Shown here: positions 51,101 to 63,100 of the stretch, one piece after another
Layout: the number at the start of each line of letters is the position of its first letter
Numbering within the stretch: the first letter of the stretch is position 1
Source of the DNA: Physella acuta
Taxonomy: Eukaryota; Mollusca; Gastropoda; Physidae
Assembly: GCF_028476545.1 (NCBI RefSeq)
Contig: NW_026731976.1
Span: 426,501-490,500 of the forward strand
DNA length: 64,000 bases
Reading direction: 5' to 3'
The notes under the pieces: generated by a model
Told to the model about the DNA's origin: nothing
Seen by the model: only the letters and a program-made list of their open reading frames with translations
The model's database searches: none
Program-made: the position numbers and the translations under genes

Positions 51101-54100
51101 GTTGCTTTTAATGCCAACACCACTGTAACTACACAAGCTCCCCCCCCCCCCCAAACAGCAGGTGGCCGCTAATTATCGCCCTTGTTTATAGGTCATTTAA
51201 GCCTATAGCTCGATAACAATCAGGCCGCCAGAGACTCACTCTCTGCACATTCACATGTCGACTTTTGTGCTCACTCTCTGCACATTCACATGTCGACTTT
51301 GTGCTCACTCTCTGCACATTCACATGTCGACTTTGTGTGAGACTCGCAACCCCTTTAGCTACTTAGCTGAACACGCGAGTTATCGCCCTCTACAATATGA
51401 CCGAGTTACTGCCCTCTACAATATGAATGAGTTACCGCCCTCTACAATATGACCGAGTTACTGCACTCTACAATATGAATGAGTTACCGCCCTCTACAAT
51501 ATGACCGAGTTACTGCACTCTACAATATGAATGAGTTACTGCCCTCTGGTTGTCTCTACTTTTGTTTGTGAGAAATTCTCGCTGAGATTTCCACCCCCAC
51601 CCCCACCATCAAGCCCCTCCTCTCCAACGGTTGTGGAACAGCCGGTTGTCCTATGGGTGGTCCCCAGTATGGTGGCTCCTAGAGTTAACTCCCTTACATT
51701 AAAAAACTTTTTCTAACCTTTTATGTAATCCCTGCCATTGGCTGGGTCTATCACACCCCGACCCCACCCCATGCACCCCACCGCACCCCACTCCTCCCTC
51801 CAGCCCCACCCACCCCCAACCAACCAGACTGACGGGAAAAGAATCGCCTTCGGTATACAAAAATTAAACTGAATATAAGTTGAAAAAAAATGTGTATATA
51901 GCAGAGATTAGCTATTCTCACAACTTGTTTTCATTCCGTTTCAGCGGTTCTTAAATCTGTTATTCCATCAAGTAATTGCAGCGTTGGTGGGGGGGGGGGG
52001 GGAGACGACTGTGTAGCGATGGGCTTTTCTTACGAGCGCAGGGCGTCTAGGTTGGAGGCGATAAATACAAATGTTGTATGTCACTTTCAGAGCTAAGAAA
52101 CCAAATTTCAGATTGGTTAAAAAAAATAAAGATTTAAGACGGGTCGCAGCTAGGGTCTCAGCTAGGGTCGCAGCTAGGGTCTCAGCTAGGGTCTCAGCTA
52201 GGGTAGTTGAGAATCCCTGATCTGTTCCACATTCTGCTTCATGAATCAGACGCACACCTGGGCTCGGCATGCTCGAGTGTCTGCAGCCCTCGCCGGATTT
52301 CTCGTGAAGTGACGAATGCCACAGGAGTCTTCCTTGCAGAGACGAGCTCTCGCTAGTTATGTTTGGCTAGTTGGGATAGAGGAGTCTCACAGCCCTCGAT
52401 GATTTCTGGTCACGTCGCTAGGCTGGACATATCCCATAATGCCGATCATGAAAAAGACCAGATTGAAAAAGAATTTCTGCTCAGTTGCTGGATGATCAAC
52501 TTCCCTGTGTACAGAGTTGCTTCCCCGTTTTGTTGGTCTCCCACAGCACGCAGACTCGAGAGTTTATTTGGCACTCGTCAGTTTGTCGGTTTTTAATTTG
52601 TCGAAAAGTAAACCAGAGCATTTGATTGGAAGAAACGGGGAAGGGTGGGGGGATAGTAAAACATTGGAAGGTGGTGTGTGAAAAGTTTCTCTTCACTAGG
52701 TCTGTTTTATACAGCCCTGTTAGGCGTATTTACTTGTTGCTGTTTTATACAGCCCTGTTAGACAGGCGTATTTACTTGTTGCTGTTCTCTGGACTACTGT
52801 TGGATGTTCTAGTTGTCTGTTCAAGCTTGTGTTATCCTGGTCAGTTAGAAAGTGTGATCTTATGGTCATGAGTTGGTCAGCTACACTGTGTTCTATTGGT
52901 GTGTCAAAGAATTTGTTCCGTTAGTCGGCTAAACGTATTGGTCAGTTACGTCATGTGATCTGTTCATCTAAACCATGGGATAAAGTGGTCATTTAAGCCG
53001 TGTGTTGGATTGGTAGTTCATAGCTGTTTGTCAATTAAGTCACATGAGTGGTCAGTTAATGCGAGTGGTCAGTTAATGCGAGTGGTCAGTTAATGTGAGT
53101 GGTCAGTTAATGCGATTGGTCAGTTAATGCGAGTGGTCAGTTAATGCGAGTGGTCAGTTAATGCGAGTGGTCAGTTAATGTGAGTGGTCAGTTAATTAGT
53201 GTGTTCACCAGGTGTGTTGTATCCAGAAAAAAACCGCTGTAATACTTAAAGGGGCCTCTGGATACTTGAGCTCTCATGATGGAGCTTAACTTTAGTATTT
53301 TATCACAAGTCCCATGATCTTAGCTCCACTTTGAGCTCACACACCTTGGGTCTTAGCTCTCGTGTTTATCAAGCTGTCTCAGCCCTCGCAAGCTGGCCCT
53401 GGCTGACACCCTCGACTTGTCCTCGCTAGTTTGTCCAGAGGCGTCTCGGTTTGTTTTTCTGTTGGGGAAAACCCACAAACTCAGGGCTTGGTGGCGGGGG
53501 GGGGGGGGGGGGATTCAACGTCAGTGTGGAGCGATTTGCTGAATGGGAAACATCTCGGTCCCGTGTGTCCGTCTGTGTCGTGTCCGTCTGACGGTGTGTC
53601 GTGTCCGTCCGTGTGTGTGTCGTGTCCGTCCGTGTGTGTGTCGTGTCCGTCCGTGTGTGTGTCGTGTCCGTCTGACGGTGTGTCGTGTCCGTCTGACGGT
53701 GTGCCGTGTCCGTCCGTCTGTGTGCCGTGTCCGTCCGTCTGTGTGCTGTGTCCGTCCGTCTGTGTGCCGTGTCCGTCCGTCTGTGTGTCGTGTCCGTCTG
53801 TATGTCCAACTTGTGTCCCACGTAATACTCGGGATATCCTCGTTGTGTACACCTGGGCAGTCAACTGACCAGTTAACTTGGGTACACCTGGGCAGTCAAC
53901 TGACCAGTTAACTTGGGTACACCTGGGCAGTCAACTGACCAGTTAACTGACCAGTTAACTTGGGTACACCTGACCCACATCTGACGTTCTCACCGGTGAC
54001 CTGCTTATGTAGCGACAGTTTCAAATTTTTTTCCCATTCGCTCCCTTGACTGTAGGCAAACATTGGCCGGTTGTTGAATGGGCCGGGGGGGGGGGGGGGG

Positions 54101-57100
54101 GGTGCACACCTGGGCCTACCAAGGTGTGAAAAATGTCTTGCCTTATCTCTGGGGTCACCAGCGGGCTGGTAGCGGGTTGCGACGTGTGGTTGTGTTTTGT
54201 CTGGTAGCGGGTTGCGACGTGTGGTTGTGTTTTGTCTGGTAGCGGGTTGCGACGTGTGGTTGTGTTTTGTCTTGTGGTGCTGAGTGGGATCGTGTGGTGC
54301 TGTGTAGTGGTGTGTGGTCATGTGGTGGTGTTTGGTAAAATGGTAGTTGGTGTGTGGTAACTTGTGGTAGTTGGTGTGTGGTAACTTGTGGTAGTTGGTG
54401 TGTGGTAACTTGTGGTAGTTGGTGTGTGGTAACTTGTGGTAGTTGGTGTGTGGTAACTTGTGGTAGTTGGTGTGTGGTGGTGTGATCGTGTGTTTTCCAG
54501 CGATATAAAACAAGTTTTAACTTTATTTTTACTTCAAAAGATTTTTTCACCTAACCGGTTTTACCTGGATACAACTTAAGGTGTCATCAGTCGGCCTATA
54601 CGTCATCCTGCCGGTCTATATGTCATCCGACGGTCTATATGTCATCCGACGGTCCGTATGTCATCCGACGCTCCATATGTCATCCGACGGTCCGTATGTC
54701 ATTCGATGATCTATATGCCACCCGGCGGACTATTGGTATATTGCACGTCAACAATGTTTTCATACCCGACGACATCCGATTGTTTCGTTGTGACCATTGG
54801 TGTATGGTGTGTGGTGACCACTGGTGGATGGTGTGTGGTGACCACTGGTGGATGGTGTGTGGTGACCACTGGTGGATGGTGTGTGGTGGTGACCACTGGT
54901 GGATGGTGTGTGGTGACCACTGGTGGATGGTGTGTGGTGGTGACCACTGGTGGATGGTGTGTGGTGACCACTGGTGGATGGTGTGTGGTGGTGACCACTG
55001 GTGGATGGTGTGTGGTGGTGACCACTGGTGGATGGTGTGTGGTGGTGACCACTGGTGGATGGTGTGTGATGGTGACCACTGCTGGATGGTGTGTGGTGAC
55101 CACTAGTGGATGGTGTGTGGTGGTGACCATTGGTGGATGGTGTGTGGTGGTGACCACTGGTGGATGGTGTGTGATGGTGACCACTGCTGGATGGTGTGTG
55201 GTGACCACTAGTGGATGGTGTGTGGTGACCACTGGTGGATGGTGTGTGGTGACCACTAGTGGATGGTGTGTGGTGACCACTGGTGGATGGTGTGTGGTGA
55301 CCACTAGTGGATGGTGTGTGGTGACCACTGGTGGATGGTGTGTGGTGACCACTAGTGGATGGTGTGTGGTGACCACTGGTTGATGGTGTGTGGTGGTGAC
55401 CACTGGTGGATGGTGTGTGGTGGTGACCACTGGTGGATGGTGTGTGGTGGTGACCACTGGTGGATGGTGTGTGGTGGTGACCACTGGTGGATGGTGTGTG
55501 GTGGTGACCACTGGTGGATGGTGTGTGGTGGTGACCACTGGTGGATGGTGTGTGGTGGTGACCACTGGTGGATGGTGTGTGGTGACCACTGGTGGATGGT
55601 GTGTGATGATGACCACTGGATGGTGTGTGGTGGGGACCACTGGTGGATGGTGTGTGGTGGTGACCACTGGTGGATGGTGTGTGATGGTGACCACTGGTGG
55701 ATGGTGTGTGATTGTGACCACTGGTGGATGGTGTGTGGTGACTTATAATGTAAGAATTATGTGACATATAAAAATAGATGCAGACGACGCAATAAAATTG
55801 TGTGCACGCCTACCAGTTAAAAAATATGTCACCTGACAGGTAGAGATGGCCAAGATTTACACCAACCACTTCCCACCCGCTCTAGTTTTATTGTCCAAAA
55901 ATGTTTTTATTTGTTTCTCGCCCGATCAAATGGTTGGGCTGGGGATTTATTGCCCCGGTGAGGGGAGACGTTTCACGCCCTCGACCGCACGAGTCGTCCG
56001 CTCGTAAAACAAAATGTTGGGCGTTCACCATTGATAGTTTTACAGTTAATTTTTATTTCAAGAATGGACAAAAACTGGGCAAAATTTATTGTTGAACAGC
56101 TCGAACCACTTTGAGCAGGGTTGAGTGTGGTGGCGACATACGTACATTTATGCTTGATATACCAATCTCACCTGACGTCCTAAAGGTCTATCAACTGGTT
56201 ATAAGGCCCTCACCATACAGCCCTCGCTCGACGGCTCACGATATGAACTTGATCTCTCGAGTTTGCTTGCCCATGTTGACATGTATGAGTGGAGAGTTAA
56301 GTAATTCAAGTATATTAACCGATCAATTTTACCTTAGCCCACTTGTGTTTTGATAGTCTTTAATGGGCGGGAGTAGAAAGCACGCCCTGGTTTCCGGCAC
56401 CCGCGCCCGTTTGATGGCGGGTTTTGTGAAAAGATGTTTTGCTGCACTTACCGGAGGGCTAAACCAACTCGCGAACTGCTGGTGAGCACTGGGTGACCTC
56501 TTGTTGTGGTTAGACGTGGGTCTGTGTACTGGCTGACATAGTCAGCACAATAAATACCCAGGCCACGTGACCTCCCAGTTGCACTCGTGTCACGTTAGAC
56601 CCCCGTAAACTGTCACGTTGATATGCACTGACTTGACTCAGTGTTCACGTTCACTACACGCATCTCTTGCCGACAGTCTAGTTATTTTAGCTACCCCCCC
56701 CCCCTTGCAACTATTTAGAAATATCTTAGCTACCCCCCCCCCCCCCCCCCACTCCCGCTCTCCACCCTGAACACTGCATCATCCTATAATTTTTTTTGTT
56801 TGAAAAGATAAAAGTAAGATTAACGTTAATCCGTGTACGGATTATGAGCCGCACATTTCGGGATCTTAAGTAAATTCCGTAGCTTGTGATGTTTTCTATC
56901 GATTAGGACAAATGTATGTCCGGATGATGGGGGGTGGGGGGTGCAGCTTAAATATTTGCTGGTCCACTGGTCATCTTCAATTTGTGGATTAGGGTTGTCA
57001 TAGACGTCCATGTTGAGTTGAAATGTTTTCACGTTATCCACGGCTTTTGTTTCCTTCTCCTGTTGATCACGTGTTGATCGCGTGGTCGAATTGGCGGGTT

Positions 57101-60100
57101 ATTGACGCCGCACGTGTAGAAAGCAAATAGCCACTGGCCATTTGTTAGATGTACAATCTTTTGTTATGGCGTCATCTTGACAGCTGGTAGATATTGTGCG
57201 CTGGTCATTCCTGGCGTGGGCGGTCCACTACTCCCTCTACCCCGCCCACCCCCAAACCCACAATAAACTTTCTCTGTCCAACCTCACCAGTTGAGTGGTA
57301 AACTAGCTGCCATAGTTTTGTTTACCCCCTCCCCCCTCCCCCCCCATGTAATGTTGGTGAATGACTGGTTAGGTTTTGGTCGGTGTATCGGTCATCGCAC
57401 CTCGAGGCGACGACCCCCCTCCCCATTCACGGCACGTGACGTCATCCGCACCCCTGCCGAGATGAAACACCAGCCCCGGGGCCCGCTGGTCCAGTGGTGT
57501 GTCTGAGTGTTGTACCTGTAGGTGTTTACCTGTGGGTGTTTACCTGGCTCGTGTGGCCAGGTGTAAACAGCCTGGTCATGGTTAGGGTGGTCGCGTGTCA
57601 GGCCGCCATTGTTTGAGTGTAGAGCTAGTTGACTGGTCATCGGGCCTACCTTGTGATCTCTGAATGACGAGCAAATGATCGCCCTCGACCACATGCTCGG
57701 TCTCCCACGTCTCAAACACCTGTGACGTCGCGTGCCGCGTGACGTAGTTTCCCTCAGACGTTCCGCTGCGAGTTTGTCTTGGTTTCACTGGCCGATGGAC
57801 TATAAAACATTACATGGCTGATTAGGTAAATTAATTTAACGTGCTAATTGTGAGATAATTATTCTGTTGCATTTAGCGCCCATGTGTACACTTTTTTTCT
57901 ACCCGCATTTCACACAAGTTGGCATTTATTCGAGAACACAGTGAGTTGACTCGATGGATTCTCTAACAACACACGGGATTACACGAGGGATTCTCTAACA
58001 ACACACGGGATTACACGAGGGATTCGTTCCAAGACTTGAGTGACACAATGCTGGGCTCAGCTGGCAGCTGATTGTTGGAGCCGTAGAGCCATGTCGTATC
58101 AATATGGGAGCCAGCACTACCCTGCCAGGCCCCGTTACCTCATGGCCAGTGGGGCGTTCAACCCCCGCAGTCCCCCCAACGTCGTCCCGACAGCCTCGCT
58201 CGTGCAGATGTCGCCCGGCACGTCTCTGAGATCGTACGCCACGCAGGGCGGGCACGGACTCCCCCCGGCCTACCCCTATCAGCAGGGACCGCAGTCCCCC
58301 TCACACCAGCCCGCGTGCAGCAACTCCTCCCCGGGCGGCGGTCAGATGAGCCCCCCTAGCTGTGGACACAATGGTCCACCCAGGATCAACGTCTCGCATC
58401 CAGCCGTGAGCCAGTACCCAGCAGTGACTCAGTACCAGGGCCATCCTGGCTACAACACATCGCCGCTGTCACCGGGCCAACTGCAGGCCATGAGGATGGC
58501 GCAACATTCCATGGGCCACCCCAGCGACAACTCTACTCCACCTCCAGTCACGTCACACAGCCCCCTGGTACCGCCTTATCACTCTGGAGGATCCGCCTCT
58601 CGCATGTCACACTCACATTACGACCCTCGTTATGGCGTCTCAAACATGCCAGACCACGAGCGCTCCTTTTTGTTTCCTAACGCTGTAAGTTGTCTTTAAC
58701 CTCATGTTAATCCATCTTTCGTAAGCCATGTGTCTTCTATCATCGTGTGTCTTCCTATCACCGTGTGTCTTCCTTGTTCTATCTAAAAACCCAGTAAAGC
58801 CGTCTCGAGCCCAAGCAGCGTGCTACAACACACGACGCATGTACACATCTGTGTCCATCTGGCCACGCGTGTAACAAAAGTCAATGTGTCAGTTGACCCT
58901 TGAACACCTGCATGAAAACTTTGAGCGTTGGCTGACCGTTTGACCAGCTGTGTAAGTGTGGTGTCCGATGTGTTCTGATCAGTCCAATAAAGATGACAGA
59001 GCACAGGCGAAGGTTTACACTGACCACTGACCAGTTTGTCTCCCTCCACAGATGTTCTCACCCCCCGTGCCCGGGAATGGCGCGGTCAAGAACGGACCAA
59101 CAGATGGAGGTATATACGGCTACAAGCAGTCTGGTAAGTCTGGCCCTCACTGGACATCACGGTGACCGCAACATTTCAGTGTTCTAGCTAAAATGTTCTT
59201 TATTCAACACGTCACAACATTATCCACGTCACATGAACATTATCCACGTCACATGAACATTATCCACGTCACATGAACATTATCCACGTCACATGAACAT
59301 TATCCACGTCACATGAACATTATCCACGTCACATGAACATTATCCACACATAATATCACGTGTCTTATGGTTGTTGTAAAGACTGTCCAAAACTGTTGTG
59401 TTAAAGAAATAAATATTCTTTGTGCTTGGTTTTCTACAACAGTCAGTACTTGGTAGAAAAGTTTAGAACCTCTGATTTAAAGAGGTGGTACTTGGTAGAA
59501 AAGTTTAGAACCTCTGATTTAAAGAGGTGGTACTTGGTAGAAAAGTTTAGAACCTCTGATTTAAAGAGGTGGTACTTGGTAGAAAAGTTTGGAACCTCTG
59601 ATTAACAGAGCGGCCGCCTCACCTAATCGCTACTTGGGCAAAAGAATTTTCACGCAAGATTTTAACGACACTCCGGGCAGACATCAAGTGCACAATCTAG
59701 CCAAAATCTTAAGAGTGTCGTCAAACGACCCCCCCCCCCCCCATTCCCTTTTAGTAACGTCACGTTAAAATACGCGTGGCTCCAACTTGTCTTGTGACGT
59801 AATGCTCGGTTCCCTAGCTCCACGACCGAGACGACTGGGGAGAGCGAGAACACGGCCCTACAGTCGAGTTGTCCTTAGAGGTTTTCGCCCCGAGCAAGAG
59901 TTGTCTTTTCTTTAGTGTAAGCCAACAGTAGTTGATCATCAATTGGAGCGCCATTAGTTCACGGCTGAGTGAGATACACCACACACCAGCCGAGGTGTTA
60001 TCCGGGAAAACCCGATACCCTGAGGACAGTCGATATTTTCATCCTCCATTTTCTCTTCATCCGAGTTGTTCCAGCCTATTGTCTTACAAAAATTACCAGC

Positions 60101-63100
60101 CTTAGAATAGGCCAAAGCTGACAGCATTGTCCGGCCCTCAAAAAGTGTCCGTTAAAAACAATTTTTTTTATATATGAAAAAAAAAAGCCGCCCAATTAAT
60201 GAGCTTCTGTGGAGCCCGGAGTGAAGGAGGGGAAAAAAGTTTCCCCGATATGTTGTCAATATTCTATAGAATGGCCTCCCCTGCTGGGCGGTGCCAAAAC
60301 CAGATGGCGCCCCCATTTATTCACTCGGTGTCCTCTGGGATTGCTTTCGCTGTTCTCTACTTCCGGTTGGCCATTTGAGTGCGGTAATTGTTGGAATCCT
60401 CGTCGCCTTAATTAATCACGCGATAAATTGCTCGTGTTTTAGCTTGTCAATGCTAGCCAACACAGCGTGCTGAGATGCGAGAGGGCGGCGAGGGCGGGGC
60501 GATGAGGGTCGATAGCGGACAGAGGGGAAAACCGTTGTCTGACTGGGTAACCCATTGGAGTAGGAGTAATTGCGGTAACTGTAGGGTAACTGTTGGCAGT
60601 AGGTAGGGTAACTATAGGCAGTAATGGGGTAACTGTTGGCACTAATGGGGTAAATGTAGGCACTAATGGGGTAACTGTAGGGTAACTGTTGGCACTAATG
60701 GGGTAAATGTAGGCACTAATGGGGTAAATGTAGGCACTAATGGGGTAACTGTAGGGTAAATGTAGGCACTAATGGGGTAACCGTAGGGTAACTGTTGGCA
60801 CTAATGGGGTAACTGCAGGCACTAATGGGGTAAATGTAGGGTAACTGTAGGCACTAATGGGGTAAATGTAGGGTAACTGTAGGCACTAATGGGGTAACTG
60901 TAGGGTAACTGCAGGCACTAATGGGGTAACTGCAGGCACTAATGGGGTAAATGTAGGGTAACTGTAGGCACTAATGGGGTAACTGTAGGGTAACTGCAGG
61001 CACTAATGGGGTAACTGCAGGCACTAATGGGGTAACTGTAGGGTAACTGTTGACACTAATGGGGTAAATGTAGGGTAACTGTAGGCACTAATGGGGTAAC
61101 TGTAGGCACTAATGGGGTTACTGTAGGCACTAATGGGGTAACTATAGGCAAAAGATGGGGTAACTGTAAGCATTATAGTCTGTCTTTAGCTGTAGGCAGT
61201 ATAGTCTGTCTTTAGCTGTAGGCAGTATAGTCTGTCTTTAGCTGTAGGCAGTATAAACTGTCTTTAGCTGTAGGCAGTATAGTCTGTCTTTAGCTGTAGG
61301 CAGTATAATCTGTCTTTAGCTGTAGACAGTATAGTCTGTCTTTAGCTGGAGACAGTATAGTCTGTCTTGAGACACACAATATGTGTGCTACTGTGTGCCG
61401 AGAGATTTAATCAAGCTGTACCCGATGACCTGAGTGATGTCACGTGATACGTGTCTTACCAACACCCGCCTATAAAAAGACATTCCACCTGGAGTCACGG
61501 TACACTGAATTCGCTGGTGAATACTGAAGGCTTATTTTAGGTAACCGATAGCAAAGCGAGGGCCAAATCACGTATGTAATGCATACGATCATCAGGGGAT
61601 AGGTCAGCAAAATGGCGTCTACCACAAAAGTAACTGGTACAAGATTACGTCTTTCACAGAAAATTTAAAAAAAAAAAATTGTTTTGTCAAGTCTGTCGAT
61701 ATTTGCATGGGTCGTTTTTTTACCAGCAAAATTTGTCAGCCAAAATTTGTCAGCCAAAATTTTGTCTATTTGATCGTCTGTCCGTTGGTTCTCCTGTGCC
61801 TGTCAACCTTGCCTCCCCACCCCCAGCTTGTCCCCAAATAGTTGACCGCGTTAACATTTTCTGCTGCCTGCACGGAGAACCAGTGAATGCTAAAATTCGA
61901 TCTTTTTACTGTAAACATGAAAAAGGTTTGAAAATGTGATCATTTGACTGTAAACATGAAATAGGTTTGAAAATGTGATCATTTGACTGTAAATATGTTT
62001 GAAAATGTGATCATTTGACTGTAAACATGTTTGAAAATGTGATCATTTGACTGTAAACATGAAATAGGTTTGAAAATGTGATCATTTGACTGTAAACATG
62101 AAATAGGTTTGAAAATGTGATCATTTGACTGTAAACATGAAATAGGTTTGAAAATGTGATCAGTTGACTGTAAACATGAAATAGGTTTGAAAATGTGATC
62201 ATTTGACTGTAAACATGAAATAGGTTTGAAAATGTGATCATTTTACTGTAAACATGAAATAGGTTTGAAAATGTGATCATTTTACTGTAAACATGTTTGA
62301 CCATTTCAGGTATGAACGACAGTGGTGTTTGGACCAGCAACCAACCGGCTGGCTTTGAAGGAAGAGTAAGTTCCCTCCCCTGCATGCGTGTGTCTGCCAC
62401 TCAGTTAAGTTACGGTTACATTCATTAGCTTCTACATCTAATTATGTCTAGTTGGATGGTGCTAACCTTTGACCTCTCTCTTCCCCAGTTTGAGGACCCC
62501 AGATCACAATACAATGGTAACCATGGTAACGGTCCTGATCCACGCATTGAACATTTTTTAGGTCCTGGTCCCGCTGATGGTAAATTTGGTTCACTCGTTT
62601 GTCATCAACGTGGGAAGTTCACATCTTTTTACATGAACTGACCCTTGGTCAAGTCACATCTTTTTACATGAACTGACCCTTGGTCAAGTCAGATTTTTTT
62701 ACATGAACTGGCCCTTGGTCAAGTCAGATCTTTTTACATGAACTGACCCTTGGTCAAGTCACATCTTTTTACATAAACTGACCCTTGGTCAAGTCACATC
62801 TTTTTACATGAACTGGCCCTTGGTCAAGTCAGATCTTTTTACATGAACTGACCCTTGGTCAAGTCACATCTTTTTACATGAACTGACCCTTGGTCAAGTC
62901 ACATCTTTTTACATGAACTGGCCCTTGGTCAAGTCACATCTTTTTACATGAACTGACCCTTGGTCAAGTCACATCTTTTTACATGAACTGGCCCTTGGTC
63001 AAGTCAGATTTTTTTACATGAACTGATCCTTGGTCAAGTCACATCTTTTTACATGAACTGACCCTTGGTCAAGTCACATCTTTTTACATGAACTGGCCCT

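Noticed and set aside
52363-52596. 77-codon plus-strand frame in the E-protein intron
   Set aside because: No acceptor/donor pair in agreement with the flanking exon phases and no recognisable sequence.
54711-55767. Frames of over 330 codons on the minus strand and 241 on the plus strand
   Set aside because: 24/27-bp minisatellite; unit lengths divide by 3, so several frames are open together on both strands.
58040-58090. Extension of the alternative exon frame upstream of the ATG
   Set aside because: The frame is open from a GTG, but there is no ATG before 58091 and a stop precedes it at 58037; initiation at 58091 is simpler.
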